Source: Mesorhizobium loti (GTDB lineage: Bacteria > Pseudomonadota > Alphaproteobacteria > Rhizobiales > Rhizobiaceae). From it: 64,000 bases of DNA. Shown in pieces: positions 46,399 through 54,237 of this stretch. The stretch is taken from positions 2,170,001 through 2,234,000 of the forward strand of contig AP017605.1 in assembly GCA_002356515.1 (NCBI GenBank), read 5' to 3'. A program made the position numbers and the translations under genes. The first letter of the stretch is position 1. The number at the start of each line of letters is the position of its first letter. The notes under the pieces are model-generated. The model saw only the letters and a program-made list of their open reading frames with translations, had not been told where the DNA came from and did no database searches.

Positions 46399-46474
46399 TG
46401 GTGGGCCCGGAGGGACTCGAACCCCCAACCAAGCGGTTATGAGCCGCCGGCTCTAACCATTGAGCTACAGGCCC
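46399..46474 (-). tRNA. tRNA with CAT anticodon, probably tRNA-Ile2
   Basis: A full cloverleaf reads on the minus strand: acceptor GGGCCTG paired with CGGGCCC, D-arm AGCTCAATGGTTAGAGC, anticodon loop CTCATAA, T-arm GGGGGTTCGAGTCCCTC and an encoded CCA. The CAT anticodon could be elongator Met, but the anticodon stem GGCGGCTCATAACCGC and the following TTGGT resemble the Ile2 type whose C34 is converted to lysidine. Its 3' end is an integration site: an integrase stop codon touches it. Confidence 0.9.
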
Positions 46475-46608
46475 CACGCCGGCTGGATTAATGTTTTTCG
46501 CTTCCCGGCACAAGGCTTTCCCGACCGGCTTTCGCGGATCGCCCAAATCAACCCATAATCGCGCTCTACGCGACCTTTGCGACTGGATCGCAGACCAAGG
46601 AGATTTTC

Positions 46609-47322
46609 ATGACCAAACATCTTTTGCCCCTGGCGCTCGCCGCTGCAATCGCTTTTCCGGCGATGGCTGGAGCCGCCGATTCGCCGACGCCCGCCCGCAT
46701 CATTGTTTCGGGTGAAGGCGAGGCGACCACCCCTCCCGACCTGGCGTTGCTGTCGCTCAGCGTCATGCGCGAAGCCAAGACGGCGCGTGCGGCACTTGAC
46801 GCCAACAACGACGCCATGGCCGCAGTGATCGCGGCGATGAAGGCGGCCGGCATCAAGGATCGCGACCTGCAGACGGCGGGCATCCAGATCAACCCGCGCT
46901 ACAACTACACCAACAAGCCCGATGGCAGCCAGGAAGCCGAACTCGTCGCCTACCAGGTGACCAACACGCTTGCGGTGCGCGTGCGCGACATCGACAAGAC
47001 GGGCGAGATCCTCGACAAGGCTGTCTCGCTCGGCGTCAACCAGGGTGGCGGCATCTCCTTCACCAACGACAATCCGGCAGCAACCATCGACGCGGCCCGC
47101 AAGAAAGCGGTGGCCAACGCGATCGCCAAGGCCAAGACGCTTGCCGAAGCCGCCGGCGTGAGCATTGGCCGGGTGCTGGAGATTTCCGACCAGAACATCG
47201 CGCCGCCGCCGATGGCGATCAACGCCAAGGCCTTCGACGCCGCCGCCGGTGCGGCTGTGCCGACGCAAGCCGGCGAGAACGCCTACAACGTCCAGGTCAC
47301 GGTCACCTTCGAACTGAAGTAG
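46609..47322 (+). CDS. Periplasmic SIMPL-domain (DUF541) protein
   Basis: This 237-residue protein has a signal peptide (MTKHLLPLALAAAIAFPAMA, cleavage near AGA-AD) and one SIMPL/DUF541 domain: IIVSGEGEATTPPDLALLSL, AAMKAAGIKDRDLQTAGIQI, ITDs absent, then VNQGGGISFTNDNP and AKAKTLAEAAGVSIGRVLEI. The family is periplasmic and linked to oxidative stress and surface integrity in several bacteria (BP26 in Brucella is the best-known relative). AAGGAG 8 bases before the ATG supports the start. It ends before a hairpin and a strong terminator, so it is a single-gene transcript. Confidence 0.9.
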   Translation: MTKHLLPLALAAAIAFPAMAGAADSPTPARIIVSGEGEATTPPDLALLSLSVMREAKTARAALDANNDAMAAVIAAMKAAGIKDRDLQTAGIQINPRYNYTNKPDGSQEAELVAYQVTNTLAVRVRDIDKTGEILDKAVSLGVNQGGGISFTNDNPAATIDAARKKAVANAIAKAKTLAEAAGVSIGRVLEISDQNIAPPPMAINAKAFDAAAGAAVPTQAGENAYNVQVTVTFELK

Positions 47323-47335
47323 GCAGCCCGAATGA

Positions 47336-47364
47336 TGCGTGGTCGAGCCTTGCCCGACCACGCA
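47336..47364. repeat. 10-bp stem-loop after the SIMPL gene
   Basis: TGCGTGGTCG and its exact complement are separated by nine bases, 14 bases after the stop codon. No T run follows. It lies before the stronger terminator and probably protects the mRNA 3' end. Confidence 0.55.
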
Positions 47365-47391
47365 TAAATCCTTCGGCAAATGCCGTGCATG

Positions 47392-47426
47392 AAAAACCCC
47401 GCGGGATCGCTCCCGCGGGGTTTTTT
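47392..47426 (+). terminator. Rho-independent terminator
   Basis: CCCCGCGGG, a six-base loop and CCCGCGGGG are followed by TTTTTT, with AAAAA on the other side, so it can stop transcription in both directions: the SIMPL gene on the plus strand and the small exported protein on the minus strand. Confidence 0.93.
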
Positions 47427-47535
47427 CGAGCCGCACCCGTCCGATGGGGAAAGGGGCTCCGCTACTTCAGACTGACCCATAGGGTCATGTCCCAGGCTCA
47501 TCTTCGTAGAAGATGATGCCACTACTGATCTTCCC

Positions 47536-47922
47536 TCAGCGATAGATGACCGGGCAACCGCGCTCGTTGGCGAACACGATGACGACGCGGTCGCCGTCCT
47601 GGCGGCCCATCACCTTCACCGTGCGGCGGTTTACGTCGACGATGCGGGCGCGGTAGAGGCCCATGCGTTCGGCCTTGTCGAGGGCGCGGTCCGGCGAGCA
47701 GCCGCGGCGCCAGCCGTCACGGCGCCAGTCGTCACCGCGCCAGTCGTCACGGCGCTCATCGCGGCGATGCCGATAGCCGTCGTCGCCGGCATAGACACCA
47801 AAGCGCGGATCCTGGTTGTTGCCGAAGCCGAGATAGAGGCTGTCGGCGTGGGCAGGAATGGCCGCCAGCGTGCCGAGGCCGACCAGGGCCGAAAGGGCCG
47901 CCGTCTTGATCGTGTTGTACAT
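47536..47922 (-). CDS. Small exported basic protein with Arg/Asp-rich repeat
   Basis: This 128-residue protein has a signal peptide (MYNTIKTAALSALVGLGTLA, cleavage after AHA near residue 26). A highly charged stretch (RHRRDERRDDWRGDDWRRDG, a WR-D repeat) is followed by a folded C-terminal part, CSPDRALDKAERMGLYRARI and KVMGRQDGDRVVIVFANERG with two cysteines that could pair. Related rhizobial proteins resemble the PepSY-like or Rhodanese-unrelated periplasmic small proteins, with no known role. GGAGAAAG 4 bases before the ATG supports the start. It ends toward the bidirectional terminator. Confidence 0.75.
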   Translation of the reverse strand: MYNTIKTAALSALVGLGTLAAIPAHADSLYLGFGNNQDPRFGVYAGDDGYRHRRDERRDDWRGDDWRRDGWRRGCSPDRALDKAERMGLYRARIVDVNRRTVKVMGRQDGDRVVIVFANERGCPVIYR

Positions 47923-48127
47923 GGTTCTTTCTCCTTGCTGCGGGCTTGCGCCCGTCCTCGTGAAAACGATGATGGGAGAATGCATCAGCCTGTGTGAACT
48001 GTTTACGAACCCGCCGTTCATCTGCGGTTCATGTGGCGGGAAGAGGAAATCTTCGCCAGCTTTCGAACAATGCATCCCCAAAAATCTTGCACCGGTTCCT
48101 TGTTCCGGAACCGTGCGGATAAGGGCC

Positions 48128-48574
48128 TCAAGGCTCGTCGTCGAGCATATAGTCAAAATAATCTTCAGGCTCGGCCAGATCGGTCTCGCTCGCCTTGACC
48201 CGGCCACGCATCGAGATGCCGGCCTCATGCACGGTCTCGGCACTGCCCGACACCAGCCGATGCCACCAATAGAGGTCGCGGCCCTCGGCCACCAGCCGGT
48301 AGGCGCAGGTGCTTGGCAGCCAGCTGATGGTGCGCACATTCTGCGGCGTCAGCCCGACGCAATCGGGAACGCGCGCCAGCCGGTTGGCATAATCGGCACA
48401 GCGGCAGGTTTGTGCGTCGAACAGCCGGCAGCCGACACTGGTCCAGTAGATTTCGCCGGTATCCTCATCCTCGAGCTTCGACAGACAGCATTTGCCACAG
48501 CCGTCGCACAGCGATTCCCATTCGTCCGGGCTCATCGCTTCCAGCGTCTTTGTTTTCCAAAACGGCGTTTCCAT
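48128..48574 (-). CDS. YcgN/UPF0260 family cysteine-cluster protein
   Basis: This 148-residue protein of the UPF0260 family has the N-terminal Cys cluster [20 protein letters not shown], then [14 protein letters not shown] and [11 protein letters not shown], ending with [17 protein letters not shown]. The spacing of eight cysteines suggests a metal or Fe-S site. The family is widespread in proteobacteria and of unknown function. The start at 48574 leaves the usual [12 protein letters not shown]-terminus. It stands alone between two exported-protein genes. Confidence 0.9.
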   Translation of the reverse strand: METPFWKTKTLEAMSPDEWESLCDGCGKCCLSKLEDEDTGEIYWTSVGCRLFDAQTCRCADYANRLARVPDCVGLTPQNVRTISWLPSTCAYRLVAEGRDLYWWHRLVSGSAETVHEAGISMRGRVKASETDLAEPEDYFDYMLDDEP

Positions 48575-48772
48575 TTTGGGGATGTGGCCCCAGCGGCGGC
48601 CGAGGTCAAGCGTGACAAGGGTTGAAATGCGGCCGCAACTCGGCCGAATGACACGAAGTTGCCTTCAAAAGGCCGGCCATTCGCCCTGTACGGCATCTAT
48701 CCCCGGCAAACTGGAACCAATCGGGCTAAGATCGGTTTTGGCAAGGATGGGACCCCACAAGGAGAGTTTTCG

Positions 48773-51049
48773 ATGAAACGCCAACCACGGATTCTGGCAG
48801 GCACCGCACTTGGCCTGCTGATGGCATCCGCGCCGTTGGGCGCGTTCCCGCTTCAGGGAAGTGCCGCGTTCAGCACCATGCAAGGCGGTGGAACCCCGCT
48901 GATCCTGGCACAGGACGCACCCACTGACGAGGCACAGCCGACCGACCAGGAGCAGCCGCGCAAGAAGAAGCGCGAAAAGCAGGCCGAACAGGCGCCGGCC
49001 GAGCAGGCAGCGCCTGCGGCCGAGCAGCCCGCCCCGGCTGCCGAAGAGCAGCAGCCGCGCAAGAAGAAGCACGAACAACAGCAGCAGACCGAGCAGGCTC
49101 CCGCTGAACAGGCGGCCCCGGCCGCTGAGGAGCAACAACCACGCAGGAAGAAGCGCGATCAGCAGCAGCAGACCGAGCAGGCGCCGGCCGAGCAGGCAGC
49201 ACCCGCGGCCGAGGAGCAGCAGCCGCGCAAGAAGAAGCGCGACCAGCAGCAACAGACCGAACAGGCGCCGGCCGAGCAGGCCGCTCCCGCCGCCGAGGAG
49301 CAGCAGCCGCGCAAGAAGAAGCGGGACCAACAGCAGCAGCAGACCGAGCAGGCGCCCGCCGGCGAGGCCGCTCCCGCAACCGACGAGCAGCAGCCGCGCA
49401 AGAAGAAGCGCGATCAGCAGCAGCAGACCGAGCAGGCACCTGCCGAACAGGCTCCGGCTGGCCAGGCAGAGCCCGCCAACGACAACCAGCCGATCAAGCC
49501 CGGCAGGAAACACAAGCAGGATCAGCAGAAGCCCACCGAGCAGGCACCGGCGGTAACGCCGGAAGCCGCCCCGACGCCGAAAGAAGCTCCGGCTGGCGAA
49601 GCAACGACACCCAAGGTTGAATCGGCTCCGGCCGGCGAACAGCCGGTCCAGGGCGAACAGCCCCAGGACAAGACAAAGAAGCACGGCAAGAAGCCGGTGG
49701 GTGAACAGCCTGCCAATGGCGAGCAGCCGGCGACAGGCGAGCAGCAGCAGACGGGCAAGCAGCCCGTGACAGGTGAACAACCGGCCAATGGCGAGAAGCC
49801 GGCAACCGGTGAACAGCCAGCCAATGGCAACACGGCCGCGCCTGTCCAGGGCGAAAACCCCGTGCAGGGCGAAGCGCCTGCCGACAAGAACGCTGCCCCC
49901 ATCCTCGACAGCCAGAAGGATGCCCAACGCAAGGCTGGCGGCCGCAAACATGGCGACAAGGCCGGCCAGAACGGCCAGCAGCAAGATGGTGGCCAGAACG
50001 CCCAGCAAGGCGGCGACCAGGGCCAGAAGCCGGTGGTCGCTCCCGTCGACCAGGGTCCGCCTCCAACCGACGACAAGGCAGCCCAGCAGGAGATCAAGCC
50101 TGAAAAGCTCGTCCCGGTAACGGAAGAAAAGGGCAAGCGCCTCGACCGGGCGCCCGACGAGAACATCCGCGACCGCCGTCGTCCCAAGGGCGTCGACGTG
50201 CTCAAGGAGATCGGCGACCGCGTCATCATCCAGCTCGGCGGCCAGACGATCGTCCAGAGCAATGACGCCCCGCGCATGAACCGCGGCGCCAAGGACGTCT
50301 ATTACGAGGATCTGTCGCAAGGCCGTAGACGCGAGACGATCCAGCGCGACAATGGCGTCCAGATCGTCACCATCCGCAACCGTTACGGCGATGTCATCCA
50401 GCGTTCGCGCATCACGCCGGATGGGCGCGAATATGTGCTGAGCTATGTCGACGAGCGGGACTATCAGGATGAGGGCGACTGGCGCGATCCCGGCGATGAC
50501 CTGCCGCCGATGCGGCTCAACATTCCGCGCCGGCAGTACATCCTCGATTCCGAGGACGTCGAAAGCGATGACGACTACTACACCTTCCTCGACCAGCCGC
50601 CGGTGGAGAGGGTCCAGCGTCTCTATTCGATCGACGAGGTCAAGCGCTCGGCCCGCGTGCGCGACATTGCACGTCGCGTCGACCTCGACACGTTGAACTT
50701 CGAATTCGGCTCCTCCTCGATCTCCGACACCGAGGTGCAGAAGCTCGAGGGCGTCGCCAGCGCCATGGAGAAACTGCTGAAGAAGAACCCGGCCGAGACC
50801 TTCCTGATCGAGGGCCACACCGACGCCGTCGGCACGCCAGAAGCGAACCTTGCTCTGTCGGACCGCCGCGCCGAGGCGGTTGCCGAAGCGCTGACCAATG
50901 CCTTCGGCATCCCGCCGGAGAACCTGACGACACAGGGCTATGGCGAGGAGTATCTGAAGATCAACACGCAGGCGCCCAACCGCGAGAACCGGCGTGTCGC
51001 CATCCGCCGTATCACGTCGCTGGTGGCACCGGTCGCCAGCAACAATTAG
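48773..51049 (+). CDS. OmpA-family outer-membrane protein with long Gln/Pro/Lys repeats
   Basis: This 758-residue protein has a signal peptide (MKRQPRILAGTALGLLMASA). A disordered region of about 400 residues follows, made of tandem EEQQPRKKKRDQQQQTEQAP-type units (49043-49480) and then GEQPANGEQPATG-type units (about 49700-49880). Next is a folded segment (about residues 470-610) and a C-terminal OmpA-like peptidoglycan-binding domain: LNFEFGSSSISDTEVQKLEG, LIEGHTDAVGTPEANLALSD and RRAEAVAEAL, then NRENRRVAIRRI. The repeat region may span the periplasm or cross-link envelope and wall. GGAGAG 8 bases before ATG 48773 fixes the start. It is monocistronic. Confidence 0.88.
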   Translation: MKRQPRILAGTALGLLMASAPLGAFPLQGSAAFSTMQGGGTPLILAQDAPTDEAQPTDQEQPRKKKREKQAEQAPAEQAAPAAEQPAPAAEEQQPRKKKHEQQQQTEQAPAEQAAPAAEEQQPRRKKRDQQQQTEQAPAEQAAPAAEEQQPRKKKRDQQQQTEQAPAEQAAPAAEEQQPRKKKRDQQQQQTEQAPAGEAAPATDEQQPRKKKRDQQQQTEQAPAEQAPAGQAEPANDNQPIKPGRKHKQDQQKPTEQAPAVTPEAAPTPKEAPAGEATTPKVESAPAGEQPVQGEQPQDKTKKHGKKPVGEQPANGEQPATGEQQQTGKQPVTGEQPANGEKPATGEQPANGNTAAPVQGENPVQGEAPADKNAAPILDSQKDAQRKAGGRKHGDKAGQNGQQQDGGQNAQQGGDQGQKPVVAPVDQGPPPTDDKAAQQEIKPEKLVPVTEEKGKRLDRAPDENIRDRRRPKGVDVLKEIGDRVIIQLGGQTIVQSNDAPRMNRGAKDVYYEDLSQGRRRETIQRDNGVQIVTIRNRYGDVIQRSRITPDGREYVLSYVDERDYQDEGDWRDPGDDLPPMRLNIPRRQYILDSEDVESDDDYYTFLDQPPVERVQRLYSIDEVKRSARVRDIARRVDLDTLNFEFGSSSISDTEVQKLEGVASAMEKLLKKNPAETFLIEGHTDAVGTPEANLALSDRRAEAVAEALTNAFGIPPENLTTQGYGEEYLKINTQAPNRENRRVAIRRITSLVAPVASNN
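49043..49480 (+). repeat. Five tandem 84-to-99-base coding repeats in the OmpA-family gene
   Basis: Five units of 28, 28, 28, 29 and 33 residues share the core EEQQPRKKKRDQQQQTEQAP followed by AEQAAPAA. The DNA units differ at third positions and in one extra Gln codon, so the array is old enough to have diverged but could still change length by slippage or recombination. Partial units flank both ends. Confidence 0.92.
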
Positions 51050-51265
51050 GTCATGATTTCAAAACCATGACCTGGTTTTTGGACTCAATGCGAAAAGCGC
51101 CCATCCCCGGCTCGATCGGGGATGGGAAAGGTTCGGATCCGGGTCCCGGACTCAAGAAGATTTGTACCGGCATTAGAGCCGGATCATTGAATCGCGAACC
51201 CGCTCACCCCAGATTCAGGGCTGGGCGTTCCCTGCCCCGTCCCGACTCCAGCGGGATGCATTGAG
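51050..51265. other. Structured intergenic stretch, possible small RNA or long 3' UTR
   Basis: No gene is visible. A strong hairpin CCCATCCCCG/CGGGGATGGG sits at 51099-51125, and smaller G/C-rich pairs follow before the terminator at 51266-51295. The whole could be the 3' UTR of the OmpA-family gene or a separate small RNA. Confidence 0.4.
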
Positions 51266-51295
51266 CCCCGCCGGCCCTCTCCGGCGGGGTTTTTT
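51266..51295 (+). terminator. Rho-independent terminator
   Basis: CCCCGCCGG, a six-base loop and CCGGCGGGG are followed by TTTTTT. It lies about 220 bases after the OmpA-family gene. Confidence 0.92.
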
Positions 51296-51364
51296 GCTGT
51301 CTTGCAAAATGCATCGGCGTGGTCGAAATACGGCCTGATCACCGACCACAATCCGAACCACTCC

Positions 51365-51729
51365 ATGAAGCGTCTCGAACTCGCCATCGAATCGATCAAT
51401 CTTGCCTCGCGCTGGCTGCTGGTCGTGTTCTATATCGGGCTTGGCCTGGCTCTGGCCGTCTATGCGCTGTCCTTCGGCAAGAAGCTCTACGAGTTCATCA
51501 CCACGGTGTTCCCGCTCGGCGACACCGACACCATCCTGAAGATGCTTGGCCTGATCGATGCAGCGCTGGTCGCCTCGCTGGTGGTGATGGTCATCATCTC
51601 GGGCATGAAAACTTCGTCAGCCGCTTCGACGACCAAGATGGCGGCGGCGTGCACTGGCTGGCACGATCGATGTCGGCTCGCTCAAGGTCAAGGTCGCCTC
51701 GACCATCGTCGCCATCTCCTCCATGAGGT
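51365..51729 (+). pseudogene. YqhA/UPF0114 membrane protein pseudogene
   Basis: The first part reads LAIESINLASRWLLVVFYIG and LGLIDAALVASLVVMVIISG, typical of the UPF0114 (YqhA) membrane family. The next family residues ENFVSRFDDQDGGGVHWLA appear one frame over after a one-base loss near 51604, and IDVGSLKVKVASTIVAISSM appears in a third frame after another loss near 51664. The last helix of the family is replaced by the palindromic repeat that starts at 51730. No ribosome-binding site is seen before the ATG. Two independent shifts plus a lost C-terminus make it a true pseudogene. Confidence 0.8.
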
Positions 51730-51882
51730 AGCTCCCTTCTCCCCGTTATACGGGGAGGTGAGAAGCATCCTGCCGAAGGCGGGTCAATCGACAACGATTT
51801 GTCGATTGAAGCGACGAACGCCCGGAGCCATAGCGCAGGGGCTGTGCCGGAGGCGGATGAGGGGCAGCGCCGACAGGCCGTG
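51730..51882. repeat. Mesorhizobium-type palindromic intergenic repeat
   Basis: The stretch contains TCTCCCCGTTATACGGGGAG, a perfect small hairpin TCAATCGACAA/TTGTCGATTGA at 51784-51809, and a tail GGCGGATGAGGGGCAGCG. I recognise this combination from repeated intergenic elements of Mesorhizobium. It directly abuts the truncated YqhA gene, whose last codons it replaced. Confidence 0.65.
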
Positions 51883-51889
51883 ATTTTCG

Positions 51890-52756
51890 TCAGTAGATGC
51901 TTTTGACTTTTGTATCGGAGTTGGCAAACACCTCGTCCGGCACGAAAAAGTCGCCGGCCAGCGGCCCGGTCGCGCCTGGTGAATAGACCGAGAAATCCGT
52001 GACACCTTCGGCGCGCAGCACCTCTTCGTCGATGTAGAAATTGCCTGATGTCTCGCGCGACGGCCGCATGAAGATGGCATGCGCGGCATCGGCCATGATG
52101 TCGGGCGAACGGCTCATCGCCGCGACCGTGGCACCGCCCAGAAGATTGCGCACCGCCGCGGTGTCGATGGTCGAGATCGGCCACAGCGAATTGACGGCGA
52201 TACCGTCCTTGGCGAACTCCGCGCTCATGCCCAGCGTGCACATCGACATGCCGAACTTGGCCATGGTGTAGGCGACATGGTTCTTGAACCACTTCGCCTT
52301 CATGTCGAGCGGCGGCGCCAGATTCAGGATGTGAGGATTGCCGGCCAACTTCAGGTGCGGAATGCACATTTTGGACACCAGGAAGGTGCCGCGCGTGTTG
52401 ATCTGATGCATCAGGTCGTAGCGCTTCATGTCGGTCTCCAGCGTGCCGGTGAGCTGGATGGCGCTGGCATTGTTGACGCAGATATCGATGCCGCCGAATT
52501 TCTCCACCGTCCTTGCAACAGCCTCGGCCACCTGCGCCTCCTCGCGGATGTCGCACAGCACGGGCAGCGCCTTGCCGCCGGCCTGCTCGATCTCTTCAGC
52601 GGCGCTGTAGATCGTGCCCGGCAGCTTGGGATGCGGCTCGGCGGTCTTGGCCGCGATCGTCACATTGGCGCCGTCGCGCGCGGCGCGCAGCGCGATCGCC
52701 AGCCCGATGCCGCGCGATCCACCGGAGATGAACAGCGTCTTTCCCTTGAGCGACAT
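51890..52756 (-). CDS. Short-chain dehydrogenase, HSDL2-like
   Basis: This 288-residue SDR oxidoreductase has the NAD(P) site TLFISGGSRGIGLAIALRAA, the structural motif CVNNASAIQLTG and catalytic Y-x3-K as AYTMAKFGMSMC. The Ser of the triad seems displaced: the stretch HILNLAPPLDMKAKWFKNHV has no Ser at the usual place, as in the HSDL2-like subgroup. The substrate is probably an acyl or steroid-like alcohol; not determined. GGAGG 5 bases before the ATG supports the start. It is monocistronic next to the vapBC pair. Confidence 0.85.
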   Translation of the reverse strand: MSLKGKTLFISGGSRGIGLAIALRAARDGANVTIAAKTAEPHPKLPGTIYSAAEEIEQAGGKALPVLCDIREEAQVAEAVARTVEKFGGIDICVNNASAIQLTGTLETDMKRYDLMHQINTRGTFLVSKMCIPHLKLAGNPHILNLAPPLDMKAKWFKNHVAYTMAKFGMSMCTLGMSAEFAKDGIAVNSLWPISTIDTAAVRNLLGGATVAAMSRSPDIMADAAHAIFMRPSRETSGNFYIDEEVLRAEGVTDFSVYSPGATGPLAGDFFVPDEVFANSDTKVKSIY

Positions 52757-52909
52757 TTTTCCTCCGCGTGCTGACCCATTCTTCTGGGCCGATCCTTGCC
52801 CGTGCGGCTCGCGGATACAAGAGCTTGCCGCGGGAAGCCATGGTGACGCTGCGGAGGCTTTGTTGATCGACAGCGCCCGATATCTATTGGATTTACCGAG
52901 GCTCGGGTA

Positions 52910-52937
52910 TATATTCTATACAAACAGGCAGAATATA
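52910..52937. promoter_or_regulatory. Probable VapBC operator
   Basis: TATATTCT and AGAATATA form an inverted repeat with a 12-base spacer, so the half sites are 20 bases apart (two helical turns). The right half ends two bases before the vapB ATG. VapB-VapC complexes normally bind such repeats over their own promoter and repress it. Confidence 0.65.
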
Positions 52938-52939
52938 GA

Positions 52940-53206
52940 ATGGCACTATCGATCAAGAACATGGAAGTGGAGCAACTGGCGCGCGAGCTTGCCCGTCGCC
53001 GCCACGTGTCCGTGACAGAGGCTATCCGCCAGAGCCTCGAGCGCGAGGTCGCGCGCGAACGGCTGGTGCCGCGCGAAGACGCCAGTGATCTGTTTCAGCG
53101 GTTGATGGCGATTGCCGACAGCGCCGGAAAAATCCCCGAACGCGAAGATGCGATGACCGACGACGAAATCCTCGGTTACGACGAGTTCGGAATCCCGACG
53201 AAATGA
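52940..53206 (+). CDS. vapB: VapB-type antitoxin
   Basis: This 88-residue antitoxin of the Rv0623/PSK type starts MALSIKNMEVEQLARELARR, a short ribbon-helix-helix-like DNA-binding part with RRHVSVTEAIRQSLEREVAR, then a C-terminal toxin-blocking tail with DDEILGYDEFGIPTK. It neutralises the PIN toxin encoded next and represses the operon. The ATG overlies the inverted repeat at 52910-52937. The stop overlaps the vapC start by four bases (ATGA). Confidence 0.9.
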   Translation: MALSIKNMEVEQLARELARRRHVSVTEAIRQSLEREVARERLVPREDASDLFQRLMAIADSAGKIPEREDAMTDDEILGYDEFGIPTK

Positions 53207-53592
53207 TCATCGATTCCTCGGTCTTGGTCGCTATTCTGCGTCTCGAGCCGGGCTACGAACGTTTCGTGCTCGCGATCACGCAGGCCAAGAGACGGCTGCT
53301 GGCAGCGCCAACGTATCTGGAAACAACGATGGTGCTCGCGGGTGGCCGGCAAGATGAAATCCTGGATCGGCTAGACACCTTCCTGCGGACCGCCTCGATC
53401 GAGACGATCCCCTTCACCGCCGACCACGCAGCCGTCGCCCGTCAGGCTTTTCTGCGTTACGGCAAGGGCAGGCATCCGGCGGCGCTGAACTTCGGTGACT
53501 GCATCGCCTATGCCACTGCGCGGCTCGAAGCCATGCCGCTTCTGTTCAAGGGTGACGATTTCCGGCTGACCGACATCGAAGCGGCGGTATGA
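53203..53592 (+). CDS. vapC: VapC-type PIN-domain toxin
   Basis: This 129-residue PIN ribonuclease has the first acidic residue in MIIDSSVLVAIL (Asp4), the Glu in APTYLETTMVLAG and the C-terminal acidic pair in LNFGDCIAYATARL and LLFKGDDFRLTDI. All catalytic acids are present, so the toxin is likely active; VapC enzymes typically cut tRNA or rRNA. It overlaps vapB and is translationally coupled. The LuxR gene follows tail to tail within 5 bases. Confidence 0.92.
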   Translation: MIIDSSVLVAILRLEPGYERFVLAITQAKRRLLAAPTYLETTMVLAGGRQDEILDRLDTFLRTASIETIPFTADHAAVARQAFLRYGKGRHPAALNFGDCIAYATARLEAMPLLFKGDDFRLTDIEAAV

Positions 53593-53596
53593 TCGA

Positions 53597-54229
53597 TCAG
53601 ACCAGCACCAGCCCCTGCCGCATCGCAATCGCGATGGCATCGGTGCGGTTGGCGGCGCCCAGCTTGATCAGGATCGCGGCGACGTGGAATTTCGCCGTGT
53701 GCACGGAAATGTTGAGCCGCCGCGCGATCACCTTGTTGGGCGCGCCTTCGGCCAGCAGCGCCAGCACTTCCGCCTCGCGCGGCGAAAGCATCGGGCGAAC
53801 GGCGTGGTCATCGGCCGGTTCATCCTCGAACGGCGCGCCCTCGCCCGTATGGAAATCCTCATCGCGTCCACGGCCGCCATTGCCCGTGACGCGATAGCCG
53901 GCCGCCGCCAGCCGCGCCGCCGCGGCGATCAGCAGATCGTCCGCACCCGCAGGCATGACGGCAAACACTTCGCCAGCGGGCCGCTCGCCGCCGGCGCGCC
54001 CCGACAGCAGCACCCGTGGCACCGAGGCCGGCACGGCATCTCCGCTCCTGTCGTCTACGATGGCGACGTCGGCCCTGCCGCCGCCGGCCACAACCGGCAG
54101 CAGATCGTCGCTCGCGGCAAGCGTGGCAGTCAGGCGCTCGGCGCGCGCGGCATCGCCAAGCGCAACCAGCACCACCAGCCGCCGCGAGGCGCTGTCAGCC
54201 ATGATCCGGTCGCCGGCGAGCGCTTCCAT
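53597..54229 (-). CDS. LuxR-family regulator with degenerate receiver domain
   Basis: This 210-residue protein has a receiver-like N-terminal half (VVLVALGDAARAERLTATLA, VAIVDDRSGDAVPASVPRVL). The usual acidic pocket is reduced, and the phospho-acceptor region reads VAIVDDRSGD without the normal PD-x-P-x2-DG context, so phosphorylation is doubtful. The C-terminal HTH is intact: LSPREAEVLALLAEGAPNKV and IARRLNISVHTAKFHVAAIL. The Ala/Gly-rich linker is long. It is followed closely by (8 bases after) the pseudoprotease gene on the same strand and probably regulates or is regulated with it. Confidence 0.82.
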   Translation of the reverse strand: MEALAGDRIMADSASRRLVVLVALGDAARAERLTATLAASDDLLPVVAGGGRADVAIVDDRSGDAVPASVPRVLLSGRAGGERPAGEVFAVMPAGADDLLIAAAARLAAAGYRVTGNGGRGRDEDFHTGEGAPFEDEPADDHAVRPMLSPREAEVLALLAEGAPNKVIARRLNISVHTAKFHVAAILIKLGAANRTDAIAIAMRQGLVLV

Positions 54230-54237
54230 CGATCCTC

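Noticed and set aside
47336..47364. The stem-loop after the SIMPL gene as a terminator
   Set aside because: It lacks a T run and a much stronger terminator follows at 47392-47426, so it is listed only as a stem-loop.
49043..49480. Tandem repeats considered as a CRISPR array
   Set aside because: The units are contiguous coding repeats in frame, without unique spacers, and no cas genes are present.
48665..50818. A 717-codon open frame on the minus strand opposite the OmpA-family gene
   Set aside because: It is Leu/Arg-rich without motifs, a by-product of the repeated GC-rich codons of the real gene, which has a signal peptide, ribosome-binding site and OmpA domain.
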